From NCBI RefSeq assembly GCF_026241195.1, contig NZ_JAPFQO010000011.1, positions 1-64,000 on the forward strand: a DNA stretch of 64,000 bases, read 5' to 3'. The DNA is from Pontibacter anaerobius (GTDB lineage Bacteria > Bacteroidota > Bacteroidia > Cytophagales > Hymenobacteraceae). Of the stretch, positions 53,681 to 62,500 are shown piece by piece. Within the stretch, counting starts at the first letter, position 1. Every line of letters begins with the position of its first letter. Position numbers and translations under genes: made by a program. The notes under the pieces are model-generated. The model saw only the letters and a list, made by a program, of their open reading frames with translations. It was not told the DNA's origin and made no database searches.

Positions 53681-54964
53681 TCAAGGAATCCTGGCGCTGT
53701 GCGGGTCCAGCACCGGGAAGCCCAGTTCCTCCATCAGCTTTTGCTCTAGTTCCGGGGTAATGATATGCTCAATTGTTTCGGCACCCTCATGCACGTGGTC
53801 GGAAGCCAGGTGGAGGTACTGCGTCAGGTATAACTCCCAGAGACGGTGCAATCTGACCACACGTTCACCCCGGCGCTGGCCCTGGCCCGTGAGGAGCCAA
53901 CCTGCCGTTGTTTTCTCAACATATCCTTGACTACTGAGTCTTCTTAAACCAGTATTGGCTTGCTTCCGTGGAATGGCCCTTTTTTGAAGGATCTCTTGTA
54001 GTGGGTGAGGCGTATGCAGTTCTTGTTTCTGCTCTCCCAGCTGGTACAGAAGCTTTAGCAGGTTCTCCTCAAGTATAAGTATCTTGTTGCGGCGCTTACG
54101 CAACAGGCGGGAAACCCAACCTTTGTTGGGTGCAAAAGCGAAAGAAACTATGGCGATCATCGACACAATCAGCACGATCCAGGGGCCTGTAGGCATAGCG
54201 GGAGCCGTGTAGGAAACAAAGGCCCCGGCCACACCCGAAAAAGCGCCGATGATGGCCGCCAGCACCAGCATCAGTCCAAGTCTATCTGTCCAGAAGCGTG
54301 CAGCCGCAGCAGGCGTGATCAGCATGGCGGCCATCAGTACCACCCCCACCGCCTGAATGCCTACCACTACGGCAAACACTGTTAAGGTAGTGAGTAACAG
54401 CTCCAGCGCCCGCACCGGAAAGCCAATGGTTGCCGCATAGGCCTGGTCGAAGCAAAGCAAGGTAAGCTCTTTGTAAAACAAGAGGGTGGTAATGAGCAGC
54501 AGCACAGCCACCACGCCAAAGGCAATCAGGTCTTCGCCCACCAGCGAGGCTGCTTTACCGAATAAAAACTTGTCCAGGCCGCTCTGTGCGGCATTTCCGG
54601 AGTGCTGTATGGCGGTAAGTAGAAGTATACCTATGCCGAAAAACACAGACAGCACAAGGCCAATGGCAGTATCCTCTTTAATGCGGGAGCGGGAGGTGAT
54701 AAAATCGATCGTAACAAGGGAGATCCAGCCGGTAATAAAGGCACCCAGCAGCAGCACAAACGGGTTTTTTGTGCCCGAAAGTATAAAAGCAAGGCACACA
54801 CCCGGCAGGACGGCATGTGCCACGGCATCGCCCACCAAGGCTCTTTTACGCAGCAACGTAAAGCAGCCTACCACGGCAGAGCTACTTGCCAGCAGGACAG
54901 ATCCCAGTGTAACATACCTTATGTTGGCATCTGTAAAAGAGAAGAACTCGAAAAACTCCTGCAT
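53681..54964 (-). CDS. metal ABC permease fused to a DtxR-type domain
   Basis: The protein has 427 residues. The first 285 are a cluster-9 permease (RKRALVGDAVAHAVLPGVCLAFIL; GIQAVGVVLMAAMLITPAAAARFW). The last 130 are cytoplasmic and match a DtxR/MntR regulator without its usual N-terminal start. It has a winged-HTH (LQEILQKRAIPRKQANTGLRRLSSQGYVEKTTAGWLLT), then the metal-dependent dimerisation part VVRLHRLWELYLTQYLHLASDHVHEGAETIEHIITPELEQKLMEELGFPVLDPHS. The His/Glu pattern of the metal sites is retained. Metal sensing could directly gate transport or bind DNA at the membrane. Fusions like this are known in Bacteroidota, but their role is not settled as far as I know. Confidence 0.85.
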   Translation of the reverse strand: MQEFFEFFSFTDANIRYVTLGSVLLASSSAVVGCFTLLRKRALVGDAVAHAVLPGVCLAFILSGTKNPFVLLLGAFITGWISLVTIDFITSRSRIKEDTAIGLVLSVFFGIGILLLTAIQHSGNAAQSGLDKFLFGKAASLVGEDLIAFGVVAVLLLITTLLFYKELTLLCFDQAYAATIGFPVRALELLLTTLTVFAVVVGIQAVGVVLMAAMLITPAAAARFWTDRLGLMLVLAAIIGAFSGVAGAFVSYTAPAMPTGPWIVLIVSMIAIVSFAFAPNKGWVSRLLRKRRNKILILEENLLKLLYQLGEQKQELHTPHPLQEILQKRAIPRKQANTGLRRLSSQGYVEKTTAGWLLTGQGQRRGERVVRLHRLWELYLTQYLHLASDHVHEGAETIEHIITPELEQKLMEELGFPVLDPHSARIP

Positions 54965-55056
54965 GCTCGTGATTATCGGTTGTTAATCTTTGTCTGATAA
55001 GTGAAGTTCTTACTTTTAACTCTCTATCTGACTAACTCCTAAACTCGCTAACTTAT

Positions 55057-55845
55057 TTAGCTCTCTCTGGACGGAAACTCCTGTTTCTTGAGCAATTCGC
55101 CTACTTTGGTAAGCACCGTTAGTTTGCCCCCGTATGTTTGCTCTAGAAGATCCTGCGTTAGCACCTGCTCTGTAGGGCCGGACGCAACCAGGCGCATATT
55201 GAGCAGTACCACCCAATCGAAATACTCGGTGGCCGACTGCAGGTCATGGTGCACCACGATGACGGTTTTGCCTTGCTCGCGCATGATGCGCAGTAGTTCT
55301 ATAATGGCTGACTCTGTGGCGATATCCACCCCGGCAAAGGGTTCATCCATAAAATAAATATCAGCGTTCTGCGCCAGGGCCCTGGCTAGGAACACCCGCT
55401 GCTGCTGCCCCCCCGATAGCTGCGATATCTGGCGGTTTGCAAAACTTTGCATCCCAACTTTCTGCAGGGCATCCATGGCTGCGTCTTTGTCTGCTTTGCG
55501 TGGCCTTCTGAACAGGCCAAGCTTCCCATAGCTGCCCATCAGCACTACATCAAAAACCGAAGCAGGAAAATCCCAGTCTACCGACTCGCGTTGCGGCACA
55601 TAGCTGATGCGGGTGCGCACCTCGTCTATAGGCTTGTCAAAGATCCGAACGTAGCCACTGCCCACCGGCAGCAAGTCCATCATGGCTTTGATCAATGTAG
55701 ACTTGCCGGCGCCGTTCGGCCCGATCACCCCCACAAGCGCACCGGCTGGTAAAGTCAGGTCGATGCCCCACAGCACGGGTTTGCGGTCATAACTTACCGT
55801 AAGGTCGTGCACTTCTACTACCGGGTTCTCTACTTGCAGTATCAT
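55057..55845 (-). CDS. metal ABC transporter ATP-binding protein
   Basis: The protein has 262 residues. The nucleotide-binding domain has Walker [10 protein letters not shown] (about 40-48), Q-loop [10 protein letters not shown], signature LSGGQQQR (about 143-150), Walker [14 protein letters not shown] and switch His in VVHHDL. It is the ATPase for the cluster-9 Mn/Zn/Fe importer. It lies 12 bp after the substrate-binding protein gene and upstream of the fusion permease, so it is part of the same operon. Confidence 0.95.
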   Translation of the reverse strand: MILQVENPVVEVHDLTVSYDRKPVLWGIDLTLPAGALVGVIGPNGAGKSTLIKAMMDLLPVGSGYVRIFDKPIDEVRTRISYVPQRESVDWDFPASVFDVVLMGSYGKLGLFRRPRKADKDAAMDALQKVGMQSFANRQISQLSGGQQQRVFLARALAQNADIYFMDEPFAGVDIATESAIIELLRIMREQGKTVIVVHHDLQSATEYFDWVVLLNMRLVASGPTEQVLTQDLLEQTYGGKLTVLTKVGELLKKQEFPSRES

Positions 55846-55857
55846 GAGTTTACCTAG

Positions 55858-56787
55858 TTATTTTAAAGAGGATACAATGGTGTTCACGTTGTGCTTTACC
55901 ATACCTGTGTAAGTGCCTTCGGCAGTGCCGTCCTCGCCCAGTGCATCGGAGTACAGCGTGCCGCCCACTTTTACATCATGGCCTTTATCACGGCTACCGA
56001 TCACCACAGCCTCAATGGCTTTAGGCGAAACGGAAGACTCCACAAAAACGGCTTTTATCCTGTTGTCTGAGATATAGTTTACCAGGGCAGATACATCCTG
56101 TAGCCCGAATTCCGATACAGTGGAAATGCCCTGCAGCCCGCGTACTTTTATACTATAGGCATCCCCAAAGTATCCAAAGGCATCATGTGCCGTGATCAGG
56201 ATGCGTTGTTGCTCCGGTATGGTTTTGATCTGTTGCGCAACCCACTGGTGCAGCTCGTTGAGCTCCTGCAGGTAGGCCTGTGTGTTTTGCTGGTATACCT
56301 GGGCATTGGCAGGGTCTTTCTGCTGTAGCTCCTGGCTCAGGTGCTTCACCACCTCCTGCCACAGCTGCACATCAAACCAAACGTGTGGGTCATGGCTGTC
56401 CTGGAACTGTGGTGAGCTGCGTAGTTTCTCCTGCGGTATGCCTGCTGTGCCCGCTACCACGGTTTTCTGGCGGCCCAGCTTTTCCATTACCTCGCCCATT
56501 TTGCCCTCTAAGTGCAAGCCATTGTAAACGATTACATCTGCACCCATCAGTTTATCCAGGTCGCCCTGCGTGGCCTTGTACAGGTGCGGGTCCACGCCGC
56601 TGCCCATAATAGCCTCCACATCGGCTGCATCGCCTATAATGTTTGCGACAGCATCTTTCAGTATGCTGGTGGTGGTCACGACTTTCATTCGTTCCCCAGG
56701 CGCTATGGTGCCTTTGTTCTCTGTTTGGGTGCAGGAGCCGGTAAGCAGGGTGAGGCAGAGTGCAAGCAGGAGGTAAGTGATTCTCAT
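55858..56787 (-). CDS. metal-binding lipoprotein of the ABC importer (TroA/MntA-like)
   Basis: This 309-residue protein has a lipoprotein signal with lipobox LTGSC, about residues 15-19. Metal-ligand positions of cluster A-I proteins are visible: His in GSGVDPHLYKAT, His in SHDPHVWFDVQ, then HDAFGYFGD, Glu in FVESSVSPK and a late Asp in YSDALGEDG. The second site with His in DPHVW and Glu/Asp later favours Mn or Fe over Zn, since the His-rich loop typical of ZnuA is absent. It lies 18 bp after the DtxR regulator gene. Confidence 0.9.
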   Translation of the reverse strand: MRITYLLLALCLTLLTGSCTQTENKGTIAPGERMKVVTTTSILKDAVANIIGDAADVEAIMGSGVDPHLYKATQGDLDKLMGADVIVYNGLHLEGKMGEVMEKLGRQKTVVAGTAGIPQEKLRSSPQFQDSHDPHVWFDVQLWQEVVKHLSQELQQKDPANAQVYQQNTQAYLQELNELHQWVAQQIKTIPEQQRILITAHDAFGYFGDAYSIKVRGLQGISTVSEFGLQDVSALVNYISDNRIKAVFVESSVSPKAIEAVVIGSRDKGHDVKVGGTLYSDALGEDGTAEGTYTGMVKHNVNTIVSSLK

Positions 56788-56805
56788 AGTTTGTGTTGGC
56801 TCATT

Positions 56806-57465
56806 TTAAGCGGATAAGAAAATATTTTTGGATACCTCGCTGGAGATGAGCAGTTTTTTGTTGTCCTCCAGGTTTATCTCCAGAGAGTTGTCGTACGGGA
56901 TCTTGTCAATAATTTTGATCTTTGAGCCCAGGGCGATACCCATTTTGTCGAGGTACTGCAGGAAAAGTGGTTGCGAATCGTTTACGCCTACCACTACGCC
57001 GGCATCGTTTACCTCCATATCAGAGAGAAGGCGTTGTTTGATCTGCTTCATCTCGCCTGTCTCGGAAGGTATAGGGTCCCCGTGCGGATCAAATTTCGGG
57101 AAGCCCAGGAACTCGTCGAGGCGGTTGGTGAGCAGGGTAGAGGAGATGTGCTCCATTTCGTCTGCCACCTCGTGTACCTCATCCCAGTTAAACTTGAGTT
57201 TCTCTACCAGGAATGTTTCCCACAACCTGTGCTTGCGGATGATCTGCAGGGCTACACGCTCCCCTTGTTCGGTTAGCGAAACGCCTTTATACTTCACGTA
57301 GTTGACGATATCCTTGGCGCTCAGCTTCCGGAGCATGTCTGTAACAGAGGCGGCCTTGGTTTCCAATACCTCCGCAATGGCGTTGGTGTTCACCTCCTGC
57401 GTGCCGTTGGCCGACAGCTTATAGATGGCCTTGATGTAGTTCTCCTCGGTGTAACTATGGGACAT
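56806..57465 (-). CDS. DtxR/MntR-family metal-dependent regulator
   Basis: This is 219 residues from the ATG at 57465 (MSHSYTEENYIKAIYKL, the standard start); an earlier start adds a stretch inside the upstream repeat. Winged-HTH residues 1-65 (ETKAASVTDMLRKLSAKDIV) are followed by a metal/dimerisation domain (HRLWETFLVEKLKFNWDEVHEVADEMEHISS…FDPHGDPIP). A C-terminal FeoA/SH3 domain occupies about 145-219. It probably represses the importer encoded directly downstream when Mn or Fe is ample. The DtxR tail on the permease at 53681 copies the same metal-binding segment. Confidence 0.9.
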   Translation of the reverse strand: MSHSYTEENYIKAIYKLSANGTQEVNTNAIAEVLETKAASVTDMLRKLSAKDIVNYVKYKGVSLTEQGERVALQIIRKHRLWETFLVEKLKFNWDEVHEVADEMEHISSTLLTNRLDEFLGFPKFDPHGDPIPSETGEMKQIKQRLLSDMEVNDAGVVVGVNDSQPLFLQYLDKMGIALGSKIKIIDKIPYDNSLEINLEDNKKLLISSEVSKNIFLSA

Positions 57466-57493
57466 AGTAGTAATGGGTGAATGAGCGATGGTG

Positions 57494-57555
57494 TGAATTC
57501 TGAACGAGTGAATGTACAATCCTAGGAATGCACTCATCCACTCACTCAGAATTCA
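57494..57555. repeat. long imperfect inverted repeat before the DtxR gene
   Basis: Arms 57494-57510 and 57539-57555 are complementary except for two positions (core TGAATTCTGA). They enclose further GAGTGAATG/CACTCAT-type pieces. It lies 29 bp upstream of the DtxR start and 11 bp after the fabH stop. It could terminate fabH transcription or be a copy of an intergenic repeat family. Confidence 0.5.
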
Positions 57556-57565
57556 TACTTTATAC

Positions 57566-58564
57566 TTACCAACGGATAAGTGCAGAAGCCCACGTAAAGC
57601 CGCTACCAAAGGCAGCCAGGCAAACCAGGTCGCCTTCTTTAATGCGTCCCTCCTCGTAAGCCTCACTCAGTGCGATTGGCACAGAGGCGGCAGTGGTGTT
57701 GCCATACTTCTGGATGTTACTCATCACCTTCTCAGCCGGCAAGCCCATTTTCTGCTGAATGTAGGAGGTAATGCGTAGGTTAGCCTGGTGCGGTACCAGC
57801 AGGTCGATGTCCTCAGGCTTGTAGCCGTTTTTGTTCAGAGCCTCTTCAATTACCTCCGGGAAACGGGTTACCGCGTGCTTAAATACCATGTTTCCGTTCA
57901 TGTAGGGGTAGATGCTGCCGTCGTCAATCATCTCGTGTGTCAGGCGCTCTTTCTTGTTGCTGTTCGGGGCGGTTACCGCCAACTCCTCGGCAAACTCGCC
58001 ATCAGCGTGCAGGTGCGTGGATAAGATGCCACGGTCTTCGCTCTCGGAAGGGACAAGCACCACAGCGCCCGCGCCATCACCGAAGATCACGGACACACCG
58101 CGCCCGCGCGTAGAGAAGTCGAGGCCGGTGGAGTGGATCTCAGAACCAACCACAAGCACGTTGTTATACATACCTGTTTTGATAAACTGGTCAGCTACCG
58201 ATAGCGCGTAGATGAAGCCAGAGCACTGGTTCCGTACATCCAGTGCCGGGATTTCCTTCAGGCCTAGTTCGCGCTGCAACAAAACACCTGACCCAGGGAA
58301 GAGGTAATCAGGGCTCAAGGTGGCAAACACGATCATGTCTATGTCTTTAGGCTCCAATCCAGCCATCTGTATAGCTTTACGGGATGCGGCAGCACCCATA
58401 TTGGCTGTTGTATCCACGCCCTCCTGGAAATAACGACGCTCCACAATGCCTGTCCGTTCACGGATCCACTCGTCTGAGGTATCCATTATCTTTTCCAGAT
58501 CCTTGTTCGTTACTACGTTTTCGGGTACGTAGTGGCCAACGCCTGCAATTTTCGAATTACGCAT
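57566..58564 (-). CDS. fabH: beta-ketoacyl-ACP synthase III (FabH)
   Basis: This 332-residue enzyme joins acetyl- or branched acyl-CoA to malonyl-ACP to start fatty acid synthesis. The catalytic triad is present: Cys114 in RNQCSGFIYA, His in LVPHQANLRI and Asn in KYGNTTAASVP. The opening GVGHYVPENVVTN and length are standard. It stands apart from other fatty acid genes here, 69 bp downstream of the glycosyltransferase gene on the same strand. FabH-like enzymes of secondary metabolism look similar, but the motifs and the SDEWIRERTGI segment favour the housekeeping form. Confidence 0.9.
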   Translation of the reverse strand: MRNSKIAGVGHYVPENVVTNKDLEKIMDTSDEWIRERTGIVERRYFQEGVDTTANMGAAASRKAIQMAGLEPKDIDMIVFATLSPDYLFPGSGVLLQRELGLKEIPALDVRNQCSGFIYALSVADQFIKTGMYNNVLVVGSEIHSTGLDFSTRGRGVSVIFGDGAGAVVLVPSESEDRGILSTHLHADGEFAEELAVTAPNSNKKERLTHEMIDDGSIYPYMNGNMVFKHAVTRFPEVIEEALNKNGYKPEDIDLLVPHQANLRITSYIQQKMGLPAEKVMSNIQKYGNTTAASVPIALSEAYEEGRIKEGDLVCLAAFGSGFTWASALIRW

Positions 58565-58632
58565 ACTATAGTTTCGTTTAGTTACAAATATACTCTTTTA
58601 CAGTGAATTTAGATTCACCTAAAAATAAAATT

Positions 58633-59778
58633 CTATAATTTGCTGAAGCGTGTTAAGGCTTCTTTAACTATTGCAATCAGCTTTATCTCCTCGCTTTTCC
58701 AGAAAATGTCAGGGGAGATTCCAGAGGTATAAAAAAGCTCTTGACGTATACGCTTGAGTACTTCCTGTGGGCATACACCGTTAAAATCTATGGAAATACC
58801 CGCCTGGTTTACCTCGGTTATACTTTGCCACAGCGGGTTTTGCTGCACCAGCACAGGCAGTGCATACGCCATGTATTCGTAAAGTTTGGTAGGGATGCAG
58901 CGCTCCGTACTGGGGTGTGGTTTATAGGGAAGTAGTCCTACATTGCTCTCTTTTATACTTTGCAGGATCTGCTGGTGCGGCACCAACCTATCGCCGCCAA
59001 TAAGCCGGATAAAACTTTTACCTTTTATACACTGTTGCAATTGCCGCAAGGTATGGCTGCGGGAGCTGTAACCGACAATGGTGAGGGTCGTGGAGGGCTC
59101 CAGGCAGTGCAAGGCCTCGGCTAAACTCACTGCTTCAAAAATACCGTAAACTTCGGCAATGGTGCCAGAGTACAGTAGCCGCAGAGGCTGCTTATCAAGC
59201 CGAACAGGTGTGGCAGGCAGGGTATAGCCTGTTGCCGGTTTATACTTATTAGCAACTACCGAATACTTTCCTGCAGCCAAGAAAGGCAGCTCTTGTGCAT
59301 AACTATGCTCGGCTAACAAAAAATGCGCTATGTCTGGGGCGGCCTTCTGCTCGGCTTTGCCTACACGGTAAGCAAGCAGTTGCCGGAGCAGGGGAGGGTA
59401 ATTTCGCTGCGAGGTCAGGTTCAAAGTATAGTTCTCCTGCACGTCATACATCAGCTGGGCACCATACTTTCGGCAATAGGCCTGGCTGGCCAGAAGTAAC
59501 TCGTGCGTACAGGCGATAATGAGGTCTGGCTTTAGTTGGAAGAGCAACTTTTCATACTTCTGTTGCGCCTTTAAACGTGCAATGCTTAATCGCTTGAAGT
59601 CGAATATTGGGTGAAAGTGTACGTTGGCAGGCGCTTTTTGGGGTACGTGCGCCCTGAAACCTGCGATGTTGATTTGAGTATCAGAAATACAGCTCAATGA
59701 CAAGCCGATTTTTTCAAACATCCGGGTGTCGTTAATTGGCTTTAGCAGCGAAGCAATCAAGATTCTCTTTTCAGACAT
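58633..59778 (-). CDS. glycosyltransferase, GT4-like
   Basis: This 381-residue protein has the two-domain GT-B outline. The N-terminal half carries LKPDLIIACTHELLLA and the C-terminal half LRLLYSGTIAEVYGIFEAV, then TLTIVGYSSRS and a donor-site segment LPYKPHPSTERCIPTKLYEYMAYALPVLV (with the E-x7-E-like PxKLYEYMA). It probably adds a sugar to a lipid- or polymer-linked acceptor at the inner face of the membrane. The substrate cannot be inferred, since no polysaccharide cluster surrounds it. It is divergent from dapD, with 50 bp between the starts. Confidence 0.8.
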   Translation of the reverse strand: MSEKRILIASLLKPINDTRMFEKIGLSLSCISDTQINIAGFRAHVPQKAPANVHFHPIFDFKRLSIARLKAQQKYEKLLFQLKPDLIIACTHELLLASQAYCRKYGAQLMYDVQENYTLNLTSQRNYPPLLRQLLAYRVGKAEQKAAPDIAHFLLAEHSYAQELPFLAAGKYSVVANKYKPATGYTLPATPVRLDKQPLRLLYSGTIAEVYGIFEAVSLAEALHCLEPSTTLTIVGYSSRSHTLRQLQQCIKGKSFIRLIGGDRLVPHQQILQSIKESNVGLLPYKPHPSTERCIPTKLYEYMAYALPVLVQQNPLWQSITEVNQAGISIDFNGVCPQEVLKRIRQELFYTSGISPDIFWKSEEIKLIAIVKEALTRFSKL

Positions 59779-59829
59779 CCATCAAAAATACTTACTTTTA
59801 CGCAATATTGAGTAATAAGCAATTTGAAT

Positions 59830-60642
59830 ATGGAGCTAAGACAAATAATAGAGCAGGCCTGGGATAACCGTGAGCTGCTGAAAGACTCTGCCACTGTGGA
59901 AGCCATCCGTTCTGTGATAGATGACCTGGACAGAGGTATACTTCGTGTGGCTGAGCCGAAGGGAGAAGAATGGACTGTAAACGAGTGGGTGAAAAAGGCG
60001 GTGCTGCTATACTTCCCGATCCAGCACATGAAGACGATAGAAGTTGGCCCGTTTGAGTTTCACGACAAGATCTCGCTGAAGCGAAACTATGAGCAGCTTG
60101 GCGTACGCGTGGTGCCGCATGCGGTGGCCCGTTATGGTTCTTTCCTGGCGAGAGGTGTGGTGATGATGCCGTCTTATGTAAACATTGGTGCCTACGTGGA
60201 TTCCGGAACTATGGTGGATACTTGGGCTACGGTGGGTAGCTGCGCACAGGTAGGCAAAAACGTGCACCTGAGCGGTGGCGTGGGCCTTGGCGGGGTGCTG
60301 GAGCCGGTGCAGGCTGCTCCGGTTATCATAGAGGACGGTGCCTTTATCGGGTCCAGGAGCATATTGGTAGAAGGTTGCCGCATCGGTAAAGAGGCGGTGA
60401 TCGGTGCCGGCGTTACCATAACAGGTAGCTCCAAGATATTCGACGTAACCGGTTCTGAGGAGAAGATTTACAAAGGGTATGTGCCGCCTCGCTCCGTGGT
60501 AATTCCGGGCTCTTACACGAAGAAGTTCCCGGCAGGGGAGTTTCAGGTACCATGCGCCCTCATCATTGGCCAGCGCAAGGAAAGTACTGACCTGAAGACA
60601 TCCCTGAACGACGTGCTCCGCGACCACGCGGTGGCGGTGTAG
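59830..60642 (+). CDS. dapD: tetrahydrodipicolinate N-succinyltransferase (DapD)
   Basis: This is 270 residues from the ATG at 59830; a TTG two codons upstream is less likely. It catalyses the succinyl-CoA-dependent step of the succinylase branch of the lysine/diaminopimelate pathway. The N-terminal helical domain is MELRQIIEQAWDNRELL. The left-handed beta-helix carries hexapeptides such as VNIGAYVDSGTMVDTWATVGSCAQVGKNVHLSGGVGLGGVLEP, with the family GGVLEP segment. The C-terminal extension has RSVVIPGSYTKKF. The length is normal. It stands alone and is followed by an intrinsic terminator. Confidence 0.95.
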   Translation: MELRQIIEQAWDNRELLKDSATVEAIRSVIDDLDRGILRVAEPKGEEWTVNEWVKKAVLLYFPIQHMKTIEVGPFEFHDKISLKRNYEQLGVRVVPHAVARYGSFLARGVVMMPSYVNIGAYVDSGTMVDTWATVGSCAQVGKNVHLSGGVGLGGVLEPVQAAPVIIEDGAFIGSRSILVEGCRIGKEAVIGAGVTITGSSKIFDVTGSEEKIYKGYVPPRSVVIPGSYTKKFPAGEFQVPCALIIGQRKESTDLKTSLNDVLRDHAVAV

Positions 60643-60660
60643 TTCTGTTGTATGTGATGA

Positions 60661-60697
60661 AAAAGTCCCTGCGGATATGTTCGGCAGGGACTTTTTT
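60661..60697. terminator. bidirectional intrinsic terminator after dapD
   Basis: AAAAGTCCCTGC (60661-60672) pairs with 60684-60695 across an 11-nt loop, with T-runs on both strands. It lies between convergent dapD and the 3-hydroxyacyl-CoA dehydrogenase gene. Confidence 0.85.
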
Positions 60698-60774
60698 AGT
60701 TTTTGAAATGGAGGAGGTTGTAAAAGATACTACTGTTTTCTCTTTCTCCTTATACTTGTTACCTTATCGATGCA

Positions 60775-61665
60775 CTACTTCCTAAACCTCTCCGCCACTA
60801 TTAACTCTTTCGTACCGTGCGTCCAGGAGTAGAAGCCCTGGCCAGACTTAACACCTTTGTGGCCAGCCTGCACCATGTTCACCAGGAGTGGGCATGGTGC
60901 GTATTTCGGGTTACCAAAGCCATCGTGCAGCACGTTAAGAATAGAGAGGCATACATCTAGACCAATGAAGTCGGCTAGTTGCAGCGGACCCATAGGGTGT
61001 GCCATACCTAACTTCATGATCGTGTCAATCTCTTCAACGCCGGCCACACCTTCGTACAAGCTATAGATGGCTTCATTGATCATCGGCATCAGAATACGGT
61101 TTGCCACAAAGCCAGGGTAGTCGTTACACTCCGTAGGAACTTTGCCTAACTGTAAAGACATATCCATGATCTGTTGCGTAACTTCATCAGACGTAGAGTA
61201 ACCGCGAATGATTTCTACGAGCTTCATTACCGGCACCGGGTTCATGAAGTGCATACCAATCACTTTTTCCGGGCGACCCGTAACAGAGGCGATCTTGGTA
61301 ATAGAGATAGAAGAGGTGTTGGAGGCAAGTATGGCCTCCGGTTTAGTAAAACTGTCGAGGTCACGGAAGATCTTTAGTTTAAGATCCACGTTCTCGGTGG
61401 CAGCCTCAACCACTAGATCCGCATCTTTTACACCATCCTGCATACTTGTGTAGGTGGTGATATTGTTCAGAGTCTGCTGCTTTTGTGCTTCTGTCAGGTT
61501 ACCCTTGGCTACAATGCGGTCCAGGTTCTTAGAGATGGTGCCCATCGCTTTCTGAAGCGCCTCTTCCGAGATATCTACCAGTGATACAGGGAATCCGTTC
61601 TGTGCGAAGACATGAGCAATGCCATTGCCCATTGTGCCAGAACCTATTACTGCTACTTTCTTCAT
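60775..61665 (-). CDS. 3-hydroxybutyryl/3-hydroxyacyl-CoA dehydrogenase
   Basis: This 296-residue NAD(P)-dependent dehydrogenase has a Rossmann fold with VAVIGSGTMGNGIAHVFAQNG (4-24). The catalytic His is in VIGMHFMNPVPVMKLVEII (about 138-156), and the conserved Asn/Gly segment DYPGFVANRILMPMINEAI follows. The C-terminal domain contains MKLGMAHPMGPLQLADFIGLD. The single-domain length fits stand-alone Hbd/PaaH enzymes and not fused FadB. It may serve fatty acid breakdown or butyrate/polyhydroxybutyrate metabolism; neighbours do not decide. No partner thiolase or hydratase is visible. Confidence 0.9.
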   Translation of the reverse strand: MKKVAVIGSGTMGNGIAHVFAQNGFPVSLVDISEEALQKAMGTISKNLDRIVAKGNLTEAQKQQTLNNITTYTSMQDGVKDADLVVEAATENVDLKLKIFRDLDSFTKPEAILASNTSSISITKIASVTGRPEKVIGMHFMNPVPVMKLVEIIRGYSTSDEVTQQIMDMSLQLGKVPTECNDYPGFVANRILMPMINEAIYSLYEGVAGVEEIDTIMKLGMAHPMGPLQLADFIGLDVCLSILNVLHDGFGNPKYAPCPLLVNMVQAGHKGVKSGQGFYSWTHGTKELIVAERFRK

Positions 61666-62063
61666 AGGTATATAGTATGTGTATGTCAGTATTATTATCT
61701 ATACAAAGCTAATAAGTTATGCTGATACTTCTGTTCGGGAGAAGGTAATCTTTAAATACTTATAATTTATATATCTTAAGTAGCCTTGGTTTGTTCTGTA
61801 TTGTAGTAAGAATTTTATACTTTGATCGTTGATCGCTTCTTAAGTATAATACTTTTTAAAGCTGTAATAGCCTGGGTTCTTGTAGGTTTTGGAAAGGGGT
61901 AGGAGGAAGTATATAGAATAAATTACCTATTGTAATAGAAAATTATTGCATAATATAAATCCTTTGCTATGAAGCACCGTAAAAGCTAAAAATTAAAAAC
62001 ACAAAACGCATGGTGGCGTGATACCCTTACCTGCCATGTATGGACAAAGACAAATATAAAACT
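61666..62063. other. AT-rich intergenic region
   Basis: No gene is recognised on either strand. It is AT-rich from about 61720 to 61990 with several AGTATA-type words. It presumably carries the promoters of the leftward dehydrogenase and of the rightward small membrane proteins. Confidence 0.45.
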
Positions 62064-62216
62064 ATGGGAAATTTACTTTACATCATCGCCGTAGTGCTGG
62101 TGATCTTTTGGCTGATCGGCTTCCTGGGATTCCCGGATGCTGTTGGCGGAATAATTCATGTGCTGTTGGTGCTAGCCGTTGTTGCGGTGCTGTTGCGCCT
62201 AATCAGGAGTGCTTAA
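62064..62216 (+). CDS. 50-residue membrane protein (lmo0937-like), copy 1
   Basis: The protein has 50 residues: MGNLLYIIAVVLVIFWLIGF, then LGFPDAVGGIIHVLLVLAVV and a short basic tail LLRLIRS. Two membrane helices enclose the LGFxxxxxGGxIHxLL motif of the lmo0937-type small membrane protein family, which is abundant in Bacteroidota and often stress-induced. The function is unknown. A near-identical paralogue follows 63 bp later, with the same 5' context (AAACTATGGGAAATTT). Confidence 0.8.
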   Translation: MGNLLYIIAVVLVIFWLIGFLGFPDAVGGIIHVLLVLAVVAVLLRLIRSA

Positions 62217-62279
62217 CCCTCAGCGTGTATTTACGTTAAAAGAAAAAAATCAACTCAAACACTATAAATAGACAAAACT

Positions 62280-62429
62280 ATGGGAAATTTATTGTATATA
62301 ATAGCTGTGGTACTCGTGATCATCTGGCTGATCGGTTTCCTAGGATTCCCTGATGCAGTTGGTGGTCTGATTCACATTCTGCTAGTGATCGCAATTATTG
62401 TAGTGCTGCTTCGCCTCATACGGGGTTGA
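62280..62429 (+). CDS. 49-residue membrane protein (lmo0937-like), copy 2
   Basis: This 49-residue duplicate of the preceding gene differs mainly by conservative exchanges (I for F at position 15, I/V swaps in the second helix) and ends RLIRG. Many changes are at third positions, so the pair is old enough to show selection on protein sequence. It ends 20 bp before a strong terminator. Confidence 0.8.
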   Translation: MGNLLYIIAVVLVIIWLIGFLGFPDAVGGLIHILLVIAIIVVLLRLIRG

Positions 62430-62449
62430 TAAAAGCCTTACTTTAAAAT

Positions 62450-62487
62450 AAAATGGGCTGCCATTAGATTGGCAGCCCATTTTTTAT
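62450..62487. terminator. intrinsic terminator after the small membrane proteins
   Basis: AAAATGGGCTGCC (62450-62462) pairs with 62471-62483, loop of 8, followed by further T residues. It also serves the convergent gene at 62501. Confidence 0.85.
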
Positions 62488-62500
62488 GCTCACTCGTACA

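Noticed and set aside
60007..60627. 206-codon minus-strand frame opposite dapD
   Set aside because: It is antisense to a fully conserved DapD and its His/Arg/Ala-rich content is a shadow of the beta-helix repeats.
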